Source of the DNA: an uncultured Lentisphaeria bacterium
GTDB taxonomy: Bacteria; Verrucomicrobiota; Lentisphaeria; JABSQK01; CAJWLW01
NCBI GenBank assembly: GCA_913042885.1
Contig: CAJWLW010000089.1
Location: 1-15,152, forward strand
DNA length: 15,152 nt
Direction of reading: 5' to 3'
The number at the start of each line of letters is the position of its first letter. Position 1 is the first letter of the stretch. Below the pieces are notes generated by a model, which saw nothing but the letters and a program-made list of their open reading frames with translations, did not search any database and was not told where the DNA came from. The translations under genes and the position numbers were made by a program. Of this stretch, positions 7,202-13,575 are shown piece by piece.

Positions 7202-8293
7202 TCAGATACCGATGCGGATCCATCGGATGTTCCAGATGGTGTCTTCGCAGCACCAGAAAGCGACGAGTACCTGGTCTGGCGCGATGCGCAGCAGCGACGG
7301 AAACCCGAACTTGAGGGCGCTCAGTTCGTTGGTTTTATCGGCGCCGGTCATGCCGGACGCGGCACCTTCCCAGAGGGGGATCTCGGCATGGTTGGTCCAG
7401 CTGTTGCCGTTGAGTTCGGCGCGGGTTGCCCACAGGCCGGGCTGGTCGTCGCGGCGATAGACGCAGAGCAGGTCGTCGCCGTCGAGCGGTAGCAGCTTGG
7501 CAGTCTGCGCCAGAAATCCGGTAGGCTGTGGCGGACTGAAAGTCGTGCCGTCCACGGAGACGCGATAGAGTGTCGGCATGGCCGCGCCGGATTCATCTTC
7601 AAGGGTCCAGGTGATCGTGGCGATACGGCCGTCTTCCATCTGGCGCAGGGAAGTTTCCCAGTGCGTCGCGCCGTCGCTGTCATCGAAAAGATCGAGATGT
7701 TCCGGCCAGGTCTGACCTCGATCGTGCGAGACGAAGGCGATCGCCTTCAGGCCGTTCGGCAGTTCGCCGTCCCAGCCCATAAGCGTTGCCGTGGGCCAGA
7801 GCCAACGGCCATCGACGAGCTCGACGATGCTGTGGCAGATCTCGAAGCCCGGACCTGTCAAGGGTGGTTCGATGACGCGTGGCTCCGACCATGTGTAGCC
7901 GTTGTCGTCACTGGTCAGGAGAATGACGTCGAGCGGTACGAACCCGTGATTGGCGCGGTTGACGATGCCTTCTTCCGGATCGCTGCGGTACAGACGCGCG
8001 CCCATGGCCGTGAGCTGCCCGTCCGACATGCAGGCGATGCGGACGGAATTTGTCGTCGGCTGCACAGCATCACTGAACAGGTCCACCGGCTCTGACCAGG
8101 TCTGACCGTTGTCGGACGAACGCGCCAGGCAGGTACGGTAGTCAAGGCCTTCGGGGCCCTGGCCGAGATCGAACGAGGCCAGCAGTTCGCCGCTCGGCAG
8201 CGCTGCCAGCGTCGGGTGCCAGGCGTTGACGGCGCGCAGGTACGGTTTCGGATTACGATAGACGATGCCAGTTTCGAGATGCTCAAGTCTCAT
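7202..8293 (-). CDS. BNR/Asp-box sialidase-fold protein (exo-alpha-sialidase-like), apparently cytosolic
   Basis: The 363-residue product has the six-bladed propeller signature of the sialidase superfamily. Asp-boxes (S-x-D-x-G-x-T-W) are at 59-66 (SSDNGQTW), 128-135 (SDDNGYTW) and 189-196 (SHDRGQTW), with a degenerate copy at 246-252 (SVDGTTF). This fold covers sialidases and other glycan hydrolases or binders; the canonical F/Y-R-I-P is only approximated by YRNP at 12-15, and I could not assign the arginine triad or nucleophile, so sialic acid specificity is unproven. There is no signal peptide, unlike most secreted sialidases, suggesting action on imported sugars. I chose ATG at 8293 because AGGA lies eight bases upstream and similarity starts just after it; the frame is open back to 8476, but that extension is not protein-like. 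The gene diverges from the phytanoyl-CoA dioxygenase gene. Confidence 0.85.
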   Translation of the reverse strand: MRLEHLETGIVYRNPKPYLRAVNAWHPTLAALPSGELLASFDLGQGPEGLDYRTCLARSSDNGQTWSEPVDLFSDAVQPTTNSVRIACMSDGQLTAMGARLYRSDPEEGIVNRANHGFVPLDVILLTSDDNGYTWSEPRVIEPPLTGPGFEICHSIVELVDGRWLWPTATLMGWDGELPNGLKAIAFVSHDRGQTWPEHLDLFDDSDGATHWETSLRQMEDGRIATITWTLEDESGAAMPTLYRVSVDGTTFSPPQPTGFLAQTAKLLPLDGDDLLCVYRRDDQPGLWATRAELNGNSWTNHAEIPLWEGAASGMTGADKTNELSALKFGFPSLLRIAPDQVLVAFWCCEDTIWNIRWIRIGI

Positions 8294-8327
8294 TAGCGGA
8301 TTCCTATTTATGGTTTTGGGGTAGGCA

Positions 8328-8338
8328 GGATTTAATCC
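8328..8338. promoter_or_regulatory. Small palindrome GGATTTAATCC upstream of the sialidase-like gene
   Basis: GGATT and AATCC flank a single T, 34 nt upstream of the sialidase-like start on the minus strand. The half-site GGATT also occurs at 8298-8302. It could be an operator. No clear promoter pair accompanies it. Confidence 0.25.
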
Positions 8339-8477
8339 GCTTCGTTGAGATCGGTAGTGACCGTGCGGTGCCGTCGGCGGGCAAATACGGTCGCGCACGA
8401 GAGGCGCGAAGTCAAGCCACATGCCGGTGGCGAGCTTGCGGGGATTGCTCCTTCGGAAACGGCACGCAGTGATCAAT

Positions 8478-8498
8478 TAAATCAGTTGGATTGATTTA
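8478..8498. promoter_or_regulatory. Palindromic operator candidate TAAATCA-N7-TGATTTA before the dioxygenase gene
   Basis: Two perfect 7-bp arms (8478-8484 and 8492-8498) are separated by GTTGGAT, a 21-bp dyad typical of helix-turn-helix dimer sites. It is in an AT-rich island (about 8470-8525) unlike the GC-rich surroundings and ends 28 nt before the dioxygenase ATG. A weak -35/-10 pair, TTGATT at 8491-8496 and TAGGAT at 8513-8518 with a 16-nt gap, overlaps it, which would place the dyad over the promoter. The regulator is not encoded in this window. Confidence 0.4.
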
Positions 8499-8526
8499 TG
8501 AATATCAAATTGTAGGATATGAAGTT

Positions 8527-9366
8527 ATGGCCAGAACATTCTTTGATCGATTCGAAAAAAAGCTGTTCGAGCTTGACGAACTGCTCGAGCTCGACCGCGA
8601 TATGAGCTTCCGCCCGGCGGCGCCGCAAACGCCTCGAGTACTGAGGATCGAACAGCTCGAAGCCTACAACCGCGACGGCTACTGCTGCCCGTTGGACTGC
8701 TTCGATGCGAACGAGATCGCGGTCTATCGCAGCGGCTTCGACAAGCTCCTCGAAGCGACGTTGGCCGAGGGTGCCGACAGCCTATCGATCGTCGACCCGC
8801 ACCTGCGGCATGCGTGGATGTACGACCTGATTTTCGAGCCGCGCCTGGTTGATTGCGTTACGGACCTGATTGGTGAGGATGTCGTCTGCTGGGGTACTCA
8901 CTACTTCTGTAAACTGCCGCATGAGCCGAAGCAGGTGGCCTGGCATCAGGATGCTTTTTACTGGCCGTTCGAAAAGGCCCGGACCGTGACTGTATGGCTG
9001 GCGATCGACGATGCCGACCGGGCGAACGGTTGCATGCAGGTGGTGGCGGGTTCGCATTTGCACGGAGCTATCGAGCACCGCGTGACCCGCAAGGAGGAAC
9101 AAAACGCCCTGCGTTTTACCGTCGAAGGGGTTGAGGTGTACGGTACGATCGCTGATATTGCTCTGACTGCCGGGCAGTTCTCGGTGCACTCGGACTTGCT
9201 GCTGCACGGCTCGGGCCCGAACCCGTCGGATCGTCGTCGCTGCGGATTGACGATTCGCTACATCGCTGCGGACACCGCAAACTTCGCGGACTGGAATAAG
9301 TCCGGCGTGCTGATCTGCGGCGAAGACGTCCGCGGCCTGTGGCCGAACCCGCCGCGACCGGAATGA
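8527..9366 (+). CDS. Phytanoyl-CoA dioxygenase (PhyH) family Fe(II)/2-oxoglutarate oxygenase
   Basis: The 279-residue product belongs to the PhyH family of non-haem iron, 2-oxoglutarate-dependent oxygenases, cytosolic enzymes that hydroxylate a wide range of small molecules. The iron facial triad is visible: His140 and Asp142 in WHQDAFYW, and His227 in LLHGSGPN. Arg238, eleven residues after the distal His, is where the family's 2-oxoglutarate-binding Arg sits. GCMQVVAGSHLHG at 168-180 is another family hallmark. The N-terminal 35 residues are charged and not part of the core. ATG 8527 has AGGA nine bases upstream (8514-8517); the frame is open back to TTG 8491, but this start is better. It is divergent from the sialidase-like gene. 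The substrate cannot be inferred. Confidence 0.92.
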   Translation: MARTFFDRFEKKLFELDELLELDRDMSFRPAAPQTPRVLRIEQLEAYNRDGYCCPLDCFDANEIAVYRSGFDKLLEATLAEGADSLSIVDPHLRHAWMYDLIFEPRLVDCVTDLIGEDVVCWGTHYFCKLPHEPKQVAWHQDAFYWPFEKARTVTVWLAIDDADRANGCMQVVAGSHLHGAIEHRVTRKEEQNALRFTVEGVEVYGTIADIALTAGQFSVHSDLLLHGSGPNPSDRRRCGLTIRYIAADTANFADWNKSGVLICGEDVRGLWPNPPRPE

Positions 9367-9386
9367 CAATCCGGAGAGGATACTGA

Positions 9387-9689
9387 AAGACGGCCAGCCC
9401 GGAACGATTTGAATTGGACCCCAGCCTGCACTGAACGGCGCACCTTGTCGAGCACGGGTTCTGTGCGATCAAAGAGGCATTGGTGAAGGAATTCCGTGAC
9501 CGGGACCAGCGAACTGTTCAAGCACATCCTGCAGGCGAACCTGCCGCCGCTCTATCTCTTTGTCCGGATCGCCGCCGAAAAACTGGTCGACCACAGCCGG
9601 CTCGGCACCGAGCTCGAGGGAAACGACCAACTAAGGCGAAAGCCAACTTCACTTCGCGCGGGCGCGATTTTCAAACAGACAGCTTGTAG
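9387..9689 (+). pseudogene. Probable decayed coding sequence with an in-frame stop and frame changes
   Basis: No intact gene lies in 9367-9818, but coding-like sequence is scattered over frames. One frame reads TASPERFELDPSLH, hits TGA at 9432-9434, and goes on TAHLVEHGFCAIKEALVKEF to about 9494. The sense then moves by +1 to 9496-9630 (SELFKHILQANLPPLYLF, then AEKLVDHSRLG), where most codons end in G or C. It appears to move back for KAKANFTSRGRDFQTDSL, ending at TAG 9687-9689. The N-terminal part (EHGFCAIKEAL) resembles the start of PhyH-type oxygenases, the family of the gene just upstream, but I cannot prove this. Alternatives are sequencing indels in a real gene of about 100 residues, or a short GTG-started ORF from 9496. 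No mobile element is seen nearby. Confidence 0.42.
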
Positions 9690-9762
9690 ATTCTGGCGAA
9701 ATCCGCCTGACTGCAACGTGTTGCCGGCACCGGCGCAAGTCGCCCTTGCTAAGCGTTTATTT

Positions 9763-9771
9763 TGGTGTAAT
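9763..9771 (+). promoter_or_regulatory. Extended -10 promoter candidate for the Ldh2-family gene
   Basis: TGG followed by TGTAAT (five of six matches to TATAAT) forms an extended -10 element, giving a leader of about 40 nt before the ATG at 9819. A weak TTGCTA lies at 9746-9751 with a short 14-nt gap, so the extended -10 would carry most of the recognition. A GC-rich imperfect hairpin lies just upstream at 9721-9738. Confidence 0.35.
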
Positions 9772-9818
9772 CTCCCTCGACTGTTTTTCGTATCCTTTTC
9801 AGCCAGCAGGTGTTTTTT

Positions 9819-10874
9819 ATGATCATAACTGCCCAGAAACTTCATGATACGCTCAGCCGCGTTCTACTTGCTGCCGGCGCCAGCGAGCGCAATGCCGACA
9901 TCGTCGCCGAGCACCTGGTTGCCTCCGAACAAGCCGGTGTCGCGACGCATGGGCTGCGGCCGATGTACGTTTATTTCAAAGATATGGCGAGCGATCAACT
10001 GCGGCCGGCTGCGGGCCCTGCCATTCTCGAAGAATCCCCGACCAGCGCGTTGATCACCGGCAACTGGGGGTTTGGTCAGGTTGCTGCGAAGTTCGCCATG
10101 GAGCTGGCCATCGAGAAGGCGGCGGCTGCGAACATCGCCATCGTCTCACTGGTGCAGTTACACCACATCGGGCGAGTGGGCTACTATAGCGAAATGGCGG
10201 CGGCGGCCGGCATGGCTGCGATCGTTGTCGGGGCCGGGTACTGCAAGTCGGAACGGCGTACCGCTCCGTATGGCGGTCGTGGGAAGGTGCTCGATACCAA
10301 TCCGATCTCTATCGGGTTTCCGAATCCGCAAGAGCCCGATGGGCGGCCAGTGCTGCTCGACTATGCCACGACGTTCAAGGCACAGGGGGCTCTGTTTCTG
10401 TCGAAGATCCGCGGCGAACAGCTGGCACCGGGTTTCGTTATTGATTCCGACGGCAACCCCAGCACCGATCCAAACGTCCTCGACAATGGCGGTGCCATGC
10501 TGCCGTTCGGCACGTACAAGGGCTTTGCCCTGATGATGGTTGTCGAGTACCTCGCACGAATCATAAGCGGTTCCGACGATCACATCGACCCGAACTTCGG
10601 CGACGACATGTTCCGGCACCAGGGCGTCACGATGATTGTGATCAGGGCCGACCTTTTCCGTTCCATGGAGAGTTACGCGGACGCCGCTTTGGACATGTCG
10701 CAGCAGGTGAGGGCGGTGCCGCCGGCGCCGGGCTTTGACAAGGTACGCATGCCGGGTGACCCGGAAGCCGATGCGCGTATTGAGTCCGAAAGCGAGGGAA
10801 TCTGCATCGCCGACGATATCTGGCAGTTGCTGGCCGATCACGCTGTGACGGTCGGTGTCGATGTCAATGCGTAA
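9819..10874 (+). CDS. Ldh2/YlbC-type malate/L-lactate/ureidoglycolate dehydrogenase family oxidoreductase
   Basis: The 351-residue product belongs to the Ldh2 (type 2 malate/L-lactate dehydrogenase) family, NAD(P)-dependent cytosolic enzymes with a fold unrelated to classical lactate dehydrogenases. Members oxidise malate, lactate, sulfolactate, ureidoglycolate, 2,3-diketo-L-gulonate and related hydroxyacids. Visible marks: ATHGLRPMYVY with His44, LVQLHHIGRVGYYSEMAAAAGM with the probable catalytic His116, GGRGKVLDTNPISIGFP at about 152-168, LDYATTFKAQG at 180-190, and MLPFGTYKGFAL at 227-238. The length matches the family. ATG 9819 is chosen because AGCAGG (9805-9810) is eight bases upstream; GTG 9810 would overlap that site. 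The exact substrate is not readable from sequence; with the D-2-hydroxyacid dehydrogenase nearby, a hydroxyacid from sugar breakdown is plausible. Confidence 0.93.
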   Translation: MIITAQKLHDTLSRVLLAAGASERNADIVAEHLVASEQAGVATHGLRPMYVYFKDMASDQLRPAAGPAILEESPTSALITGNWGFGQVAAKFAMELAIEKAAAANIAIVSLVQLHHIGRVGYYSEMAAAAGMAAIVVGAGYCKSERRTAPYGGRGKVLDTNPISIGFPNPQEPDGRPVLLDYATTFKAQGALFLSKIRGEQLAPGFVIDSDGNPSTDPNVLDNGGAMLPFGTYKGFALMMVVEYLARIISGSDDHIDPNFGDDMFRHQGVTMIVIRADLFRSMESYADAALDMSQQVRAVPPAPGFDKVRMPGDPEADARIESESEGICIADDIWQLLADHAVTVGVDVNA

Positions 10875-10905
10875 TGCCCCATCCTAATCGTACTCGTAAT
10901 TTCCC

Positions 10906-10953
10906 CCTTGATTCTCATGCCTTCATCCTCCTCGCACTGGCGCTCGATCAAGG
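10906..10953. repeat. Inverted repeat between the Ldh2-family and DUF938 genes
   Basis: CCTTGAT (10906-10912) and ATCAAGG (10947-10953) are exact 7-bp arms with a 34-nt loop in the 103-nt gap. No T-run follows. It could be a weak 3' structure or chance. Confidence 0.25.
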
Positions 10954-10977
10954 TGAAGAAATAGAAGCCCGCCGCAC

Positions 10978-11604
10978 ATGCCCAAACAACACGGTTCAAA
11001 CTCGGCCCGTGGCGCCTTGCAAACGCCGGCGGCAGAGCGCAATAAAGGCCCGATCCTCGAGGTGTTGACCGGCGTGCTGCCGGTGGCCGGGACAGTGCTG
11101 GAGATTGCCAGCGGCACTGGACAGCATGTCGCTCACTTCGCCGCCGCCTTGCCGCAGCTGCACTGGCAGCCCAGCGACCCGGACGCCGAGCTGCGCGAGT
11201 CCATTCGCCGGCACACGGCTGCCAGCGGACTGGAAAATATCGGGCCGCCGCTCGATCTGGATGTTTTCATGCAGCCGTGGCCGGTGAACAATGCGGATGC
11301 TGTCGTTGCCATCAACATGTTGCACGTCGCGCCATGGCCGGCGACCGCTGCTCTGTTTACTGGTGCCGCAACTCTGCTGGTGTCCGGAAGTTTCCTGGTG
11401 ACCTACGGCCCATATCGCCGCGACGGCGCTCATACGTCGGCTGGTAACGCGGCGTTCGACACGCAGTTGCGGGCGCAGCAGCCCGGCTGGGGTATCCGTG
11501 AGCTCGAGGCAGTGACCGCGGAAGCCGAATCGGCAGGTTTCGACCGGAGTGACGTCGTTGCGATGCCCGCAAACAACCTTTGCCTGGTTTTCTTGCGCCG
11601 CTGA
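10978..11604 (+). CDS. DUF938 family SAM-dependent methyltransferase-like protein
   Basis: The 208-residue product matches DUF938, a class I methyltransferase-fold family of unknown substrate, over its full length. Family hallmarks: PAAERNKGPILEVL near 18-30, SAM-binding motif I LEIASGTGQH at 41-50, LHWQPSDPD near 61-69, NMLHVAPW near 111-118, LVTYGPYRRDG, NAAFDTQL, GIRELEAV, and MPANNLCLVF at the end. It is probably cytosolic. The ATG at 10978 fits the family start; the Shine-Dalgarno is weak (only AGAAG some 12 bases upstream). It lies 103 nt after the dehydrogenase gene on the same strand and may be read through from it. No functional link to the neighbours is evident. Confidence 0.92.
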   Translation: MPKQHGSNSARGALQTPAAERNKGPILEVLTGVLPVAGTVLEIASGTGQHVAHFAAALPQLHWQPSDPDAELRESIRRHTAASGLENIGPPLDLDVFMQPWPVNNADAVVAINMLHVAPWPATAALFTGAATLLVSGSFLVTYGPYRRDGAHTSAGNAAFDTQLRAQQPGWGIRELEAVTAEAESAGFDRSDVVAMPANNLCLVFLRR

Positions 11605-11631
11605 TTGCTTCCGGTCAATTTTCTTTGCTGT

Positions 11632-11647
11632 TCCGCCGTCTGGCGGA
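11632..11647. repeat. Short hairpin in the gap between DUF938 and aldo/keto reductase genes
   Basis: TCCGCC and GGCGGA flank GTCT, a perfect 6-bp stem 27 nt after the DUF938 stop. No T-run follows it, so termination is only possible, not shown. The remaining 100 nt up to the aldo/keto reductase gene show no clear promoter. Confidence 0.3.
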
Positions 11648-11750
11648 CTGAGCAGCGTCCGACGAAGCGGCTTGCGGCGGTGTAAAGAAAGGGCACAGTA
11701 AGCGCTTTGGAACGAATCCTCTGATCACTGTAACACAGGTATTTCTGACC

Positions 11751-12743
11751 ATGCAATATACCGAAATCGGCAGCACCGGCGTGAAAGTATCACGTGTTTG
11801 TCTGGGGACCGTTTTTCGCTCCGAGCCCCCGGAGGTCGACTGCATTCGGACGATCCACCACGCTGCGGACCGCGGTATCAACTTTTTCGACGTTGCCAAT
11901 ATCTATCGCGACGGATTCTCGGAGGAGATTCTCGGCAAAGCCATGGCCGGTCGACGTGATCAGTTCATCATGACCACCAAGGTCGGATCGCCGTCGCCGG
12001 ACCAGCCATCGGTACAGGGGCTTTCGTACGACGCCATCATGCTGGCCGTGGAAGGCAGCCTCAAGCGGTTGAACACCGATTACATCGATTTCTACCTCTG
12101 CCATTTCCCCGACCCCGCGGCAGCAACCGAGGAAACTCTCCGTGCCATGGACGACCTTGTACAGCAGGGCAAGGTACGTTTTCCCGGCTGCAGTAATTTC
12201 GAAGGCTGGCGTCTCGGCGAGTCGCTGATGCTGTGTGACCAGAAGGGCTATGCGCCGTATCGTTGCCACCAGTTGCTGTTCAACCTGCTGGATCGGCGTT
12301 GCGAGGACGAGATCATTCCGTACTGCGCTGGCCGCGGCATCGGCGTCACCGTCTTTGCCGCGACAGCCATCGGCCTGCTATCCGGTCGTTATCGCTACGG
12401 TCAGCCGCCGCCGAAGGGCAGCTCCTGGGAACGCGGTCCGTACAACTTCCGCGCTGCCATGACGCGACGGACGGGTGCAGTGATCGATGCGGTCACGCAG
12501 ATTGCCGAACAGCACGGCACCAGCCCCACCGAAGTTGCCATGGCCTGGTGCCTCAGCCGTCCCGGGATCACGGCGGTGATCATCGGTGCCGACACACCGG
12601 CTTACGTGGACGATGCCGTGGGCGCTGGCGATGTGGCGCTTACCGGCGACGATCTCGAGCGGCTGGACGCCATTTCCGAAGGTGTCCGTATGACTGTGCG
12701 GAAGGATTGTCCGGATGGATATCAGGAAGAGGAAGGTTGTTGA
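11751..12743 (+). CDS. Aldo/keto reductase
   Basis: The 330-residue product is a cytosolic (alpha/beta)8-barrel aldo/keto reductase that reduces carbonyls or oxidises alcohols with NAD(P)H. The catalytic tetrad is visible: Asp47 and Tyr52 in FFDVANIYRDG, Lys77 in FIMTTKVGS and His118 in DFYLCHFPDP. The start YTEIGSTGVKVSRVCLGT is the family's usual first strand, and SPTEVAMAWCLSRPGITAVIIGA at about 258-280 is the usual cofactor segment. The C-terminus ends in an odd acidic, Cys-containing tail (DCPDGYQEEEGC). The ribosome binding site is weak (AGG 12-14 bases upstream). It resembles the group annotated as L-glyceraldehyde 3-phosphate reductase or general sugar-aldehyde reductases; the substrate is unknown. 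An intrinsic terminator follows directly. Confidence 0.93.
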   Translation: MQYTEIGSTGVKVSRVCLGTVFRSEPPEVDCIRTIHHAADRGINFFDVANIYRDGFSEEILGKAMAGRRDQFIMTTKVGSPSPDQPSVQGLSYDAIMLAVEGSLKRLNTDYIDFYLCHFPDPAAATEETLRAMDDLVQQGKVRFPGCSNFEGWRLGESLMLCDQKGYAPYRCHQLLFNLLDRRCEDEIIPYCAGRGIGVTVFAATAIGLLSGRYRYGQPPPKGSSWERGPYNFRAAMTRRTGAVIDAVTQIAEQHGTSPTEVAMAWCLSRPGITAVIIGADTPAYVDDAVGAGDVALTGDDLERLDAISEGVRMTVRKDCPDGYQEEEGC

Positions 12744-12749
12744 GAGTGG

Positions 12750-12792
12750 GCGGCGGCTCTTGAGTGTGGAACCCGACTGCCGCTTTTTTTTT
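12750..12792 (+). terminator. Intrinsic terminator of the aldo/keto reductase gene
   Basis: A GCGGC arm (12753-12757, or 12750-12754) pairs with GCCGC (12779-12783), extended by AGT/ACT (12763-12765 with 12776-12778) after a left-side bulge, and is followed at once by nine T residues (12784-12792). It begins a few bases after the stop codon. The stem is imperfect, but the T-run is the longest in the window. 12793-12989 shows nothing recognisable. Confidence 0.6.
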
Positions 12793-12989
12793 GATCAATA
12801 CATCCAATCTATGGGTGCAAGCCTGCGACGGCGATTCACCAAAGTCCGATCGGTGCGACAATCATATGGTATCAAATTCCAATTGAATGCAATCGGCGGG
12901 AAGCATCGGTGAGCGTTACCACCTTGATACGCTCCGCAACGGTTCGCGATCGGAGCTGTGTCATAATCGGCATATCATAACGGGCACGC

Positions 12990-13328
12990 TCACTTCCACT
13001 TCATCGACTTGAACATCGGATTGTAGATTCGCAGGTGCCGGCGGAACGAACTCTCTATCTGCCGTCGCGCCTCGGGGTCGAGGGTTTTGATTCTGGCGAC
13101 GAGTGCGTCGATATGTGGCTTTGACTGTGCGTATGGCTGTTTGAAGTCGATGTCGTCCGAGACCTGATAATCATTGGTCTGCAGCGTAACCAGGGCGACA
13201 TGAACCCGGTTGCGATCGTGGGCTTGGAGAAAGGTCACGAGGCCCGCCGGCTCTCTGCCCATTCCCGGAATGGACAGACAACCGCCGGCGATGCCGGAAA
13301 CGATCAGTATGGCGGCGAACAGTTTCAT
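12990..13328 (-). CDS. Small putative lipoprotein of unknown function
   Basis: The 112-residue product starts with a short signal peptide, MKLFAAILIVSGIAGGC, whose AGGC fits a relaxed lipobox, so Cys17 would be lipidated and the protein anchored in a membrane facing the periplasm. The mature part is about 95 residues, with no recognised domain. It includes a helical segment (HIDALVARIKTLDPEARRQIESSFRRHL at about 72-99) and a basic C-terminus (MFKSMKWK). The charge pattern in that helix is protein-like. No good Shine-Dalgarno precedes the ATG. It stands alone between two plus-strand genes with its own spacers. I do not recognise a family. Confidence 0.65.
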   Translation of the reverse strand: MKLFAAILIVSGIAGGCLSIPGMGREPAGLVTFLQAHDRNRVHVALVTLQTNDYQVSDDIDFKQPYAQSKPHIDALVARIKTLDPEARRQIESSFRRHLRIYNPMFKSMKWK

Positions 13329-13545
13329 GGCAGCAATCTACACTATTGGGCAGACTATTACCGCCAAACCAACAATCGACGGGTATCGGCTCGCCGGCGG
13401 ATGATCCTTGAGCAGTCGCAATCACACTCACACTACAATAGCTTTGTGGGAGACGGGAGCGATCGGTGTTGTATCGTTGCGATCATTGCAGGCTTGCGCA
13501 GCCGTTTGGTTGCTATACAGTTCCGACGACCTGACAAAATCCTGC

Positions 13546-13575
13546 ATTCTAAATTCCGAATTTTGAATCTGCATC
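13546..13575. repeat. Degenerate 7-nt tandem repeat (ATTCYGA-like) forming a near-palindrome at a gene start
   Basis: Four 7-nt units follow each other: ATTCTAA, ATTCCGA, ATTTTGA and ATCTGCA. The same bases make a 23-bp near-perfect dyad (13546-13568), ATTC-T-AAATTC-C-GAATTT-T-GAAT, with one mismatched pair. The block ends next to the ATG at 13576 and takes the place of a Shine-Dalgarno site. Heptameric ATTCTGA-type repeats occur in intergenic DNA of several bacterial phyla, usually as longer arrays; this would be a short, eroded copy. The upstream stretch 13329-13545 holds nothing else recognisable. Confidence 0.6.

Noticed and set aside
8294..8476. N-terminal extension of the sialidase-like protein by 61 codons
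   Set aside because: Composition is not protein-like (Arg/Pro-rich), no signal peptide appears in it, and a good Shine-Dalgarno precedes the ATG at 8293.
10874..11068. Small frame whose ATG overlaps the stop of the Ldh2-family gene (TAATG)
   Set aside because: The overlap suggests coupling, but most of it lies out of frame inside the well-supported DUF938 gene and its sequence is not protein-like.
12715..12912. A 65-codon plus-strand frame after the aldo/keto reductase gene
   Set aside because: It spans the intrinsic terminator, with a poly-Phe stretch encoded by the T-run, and shows no coding bias.
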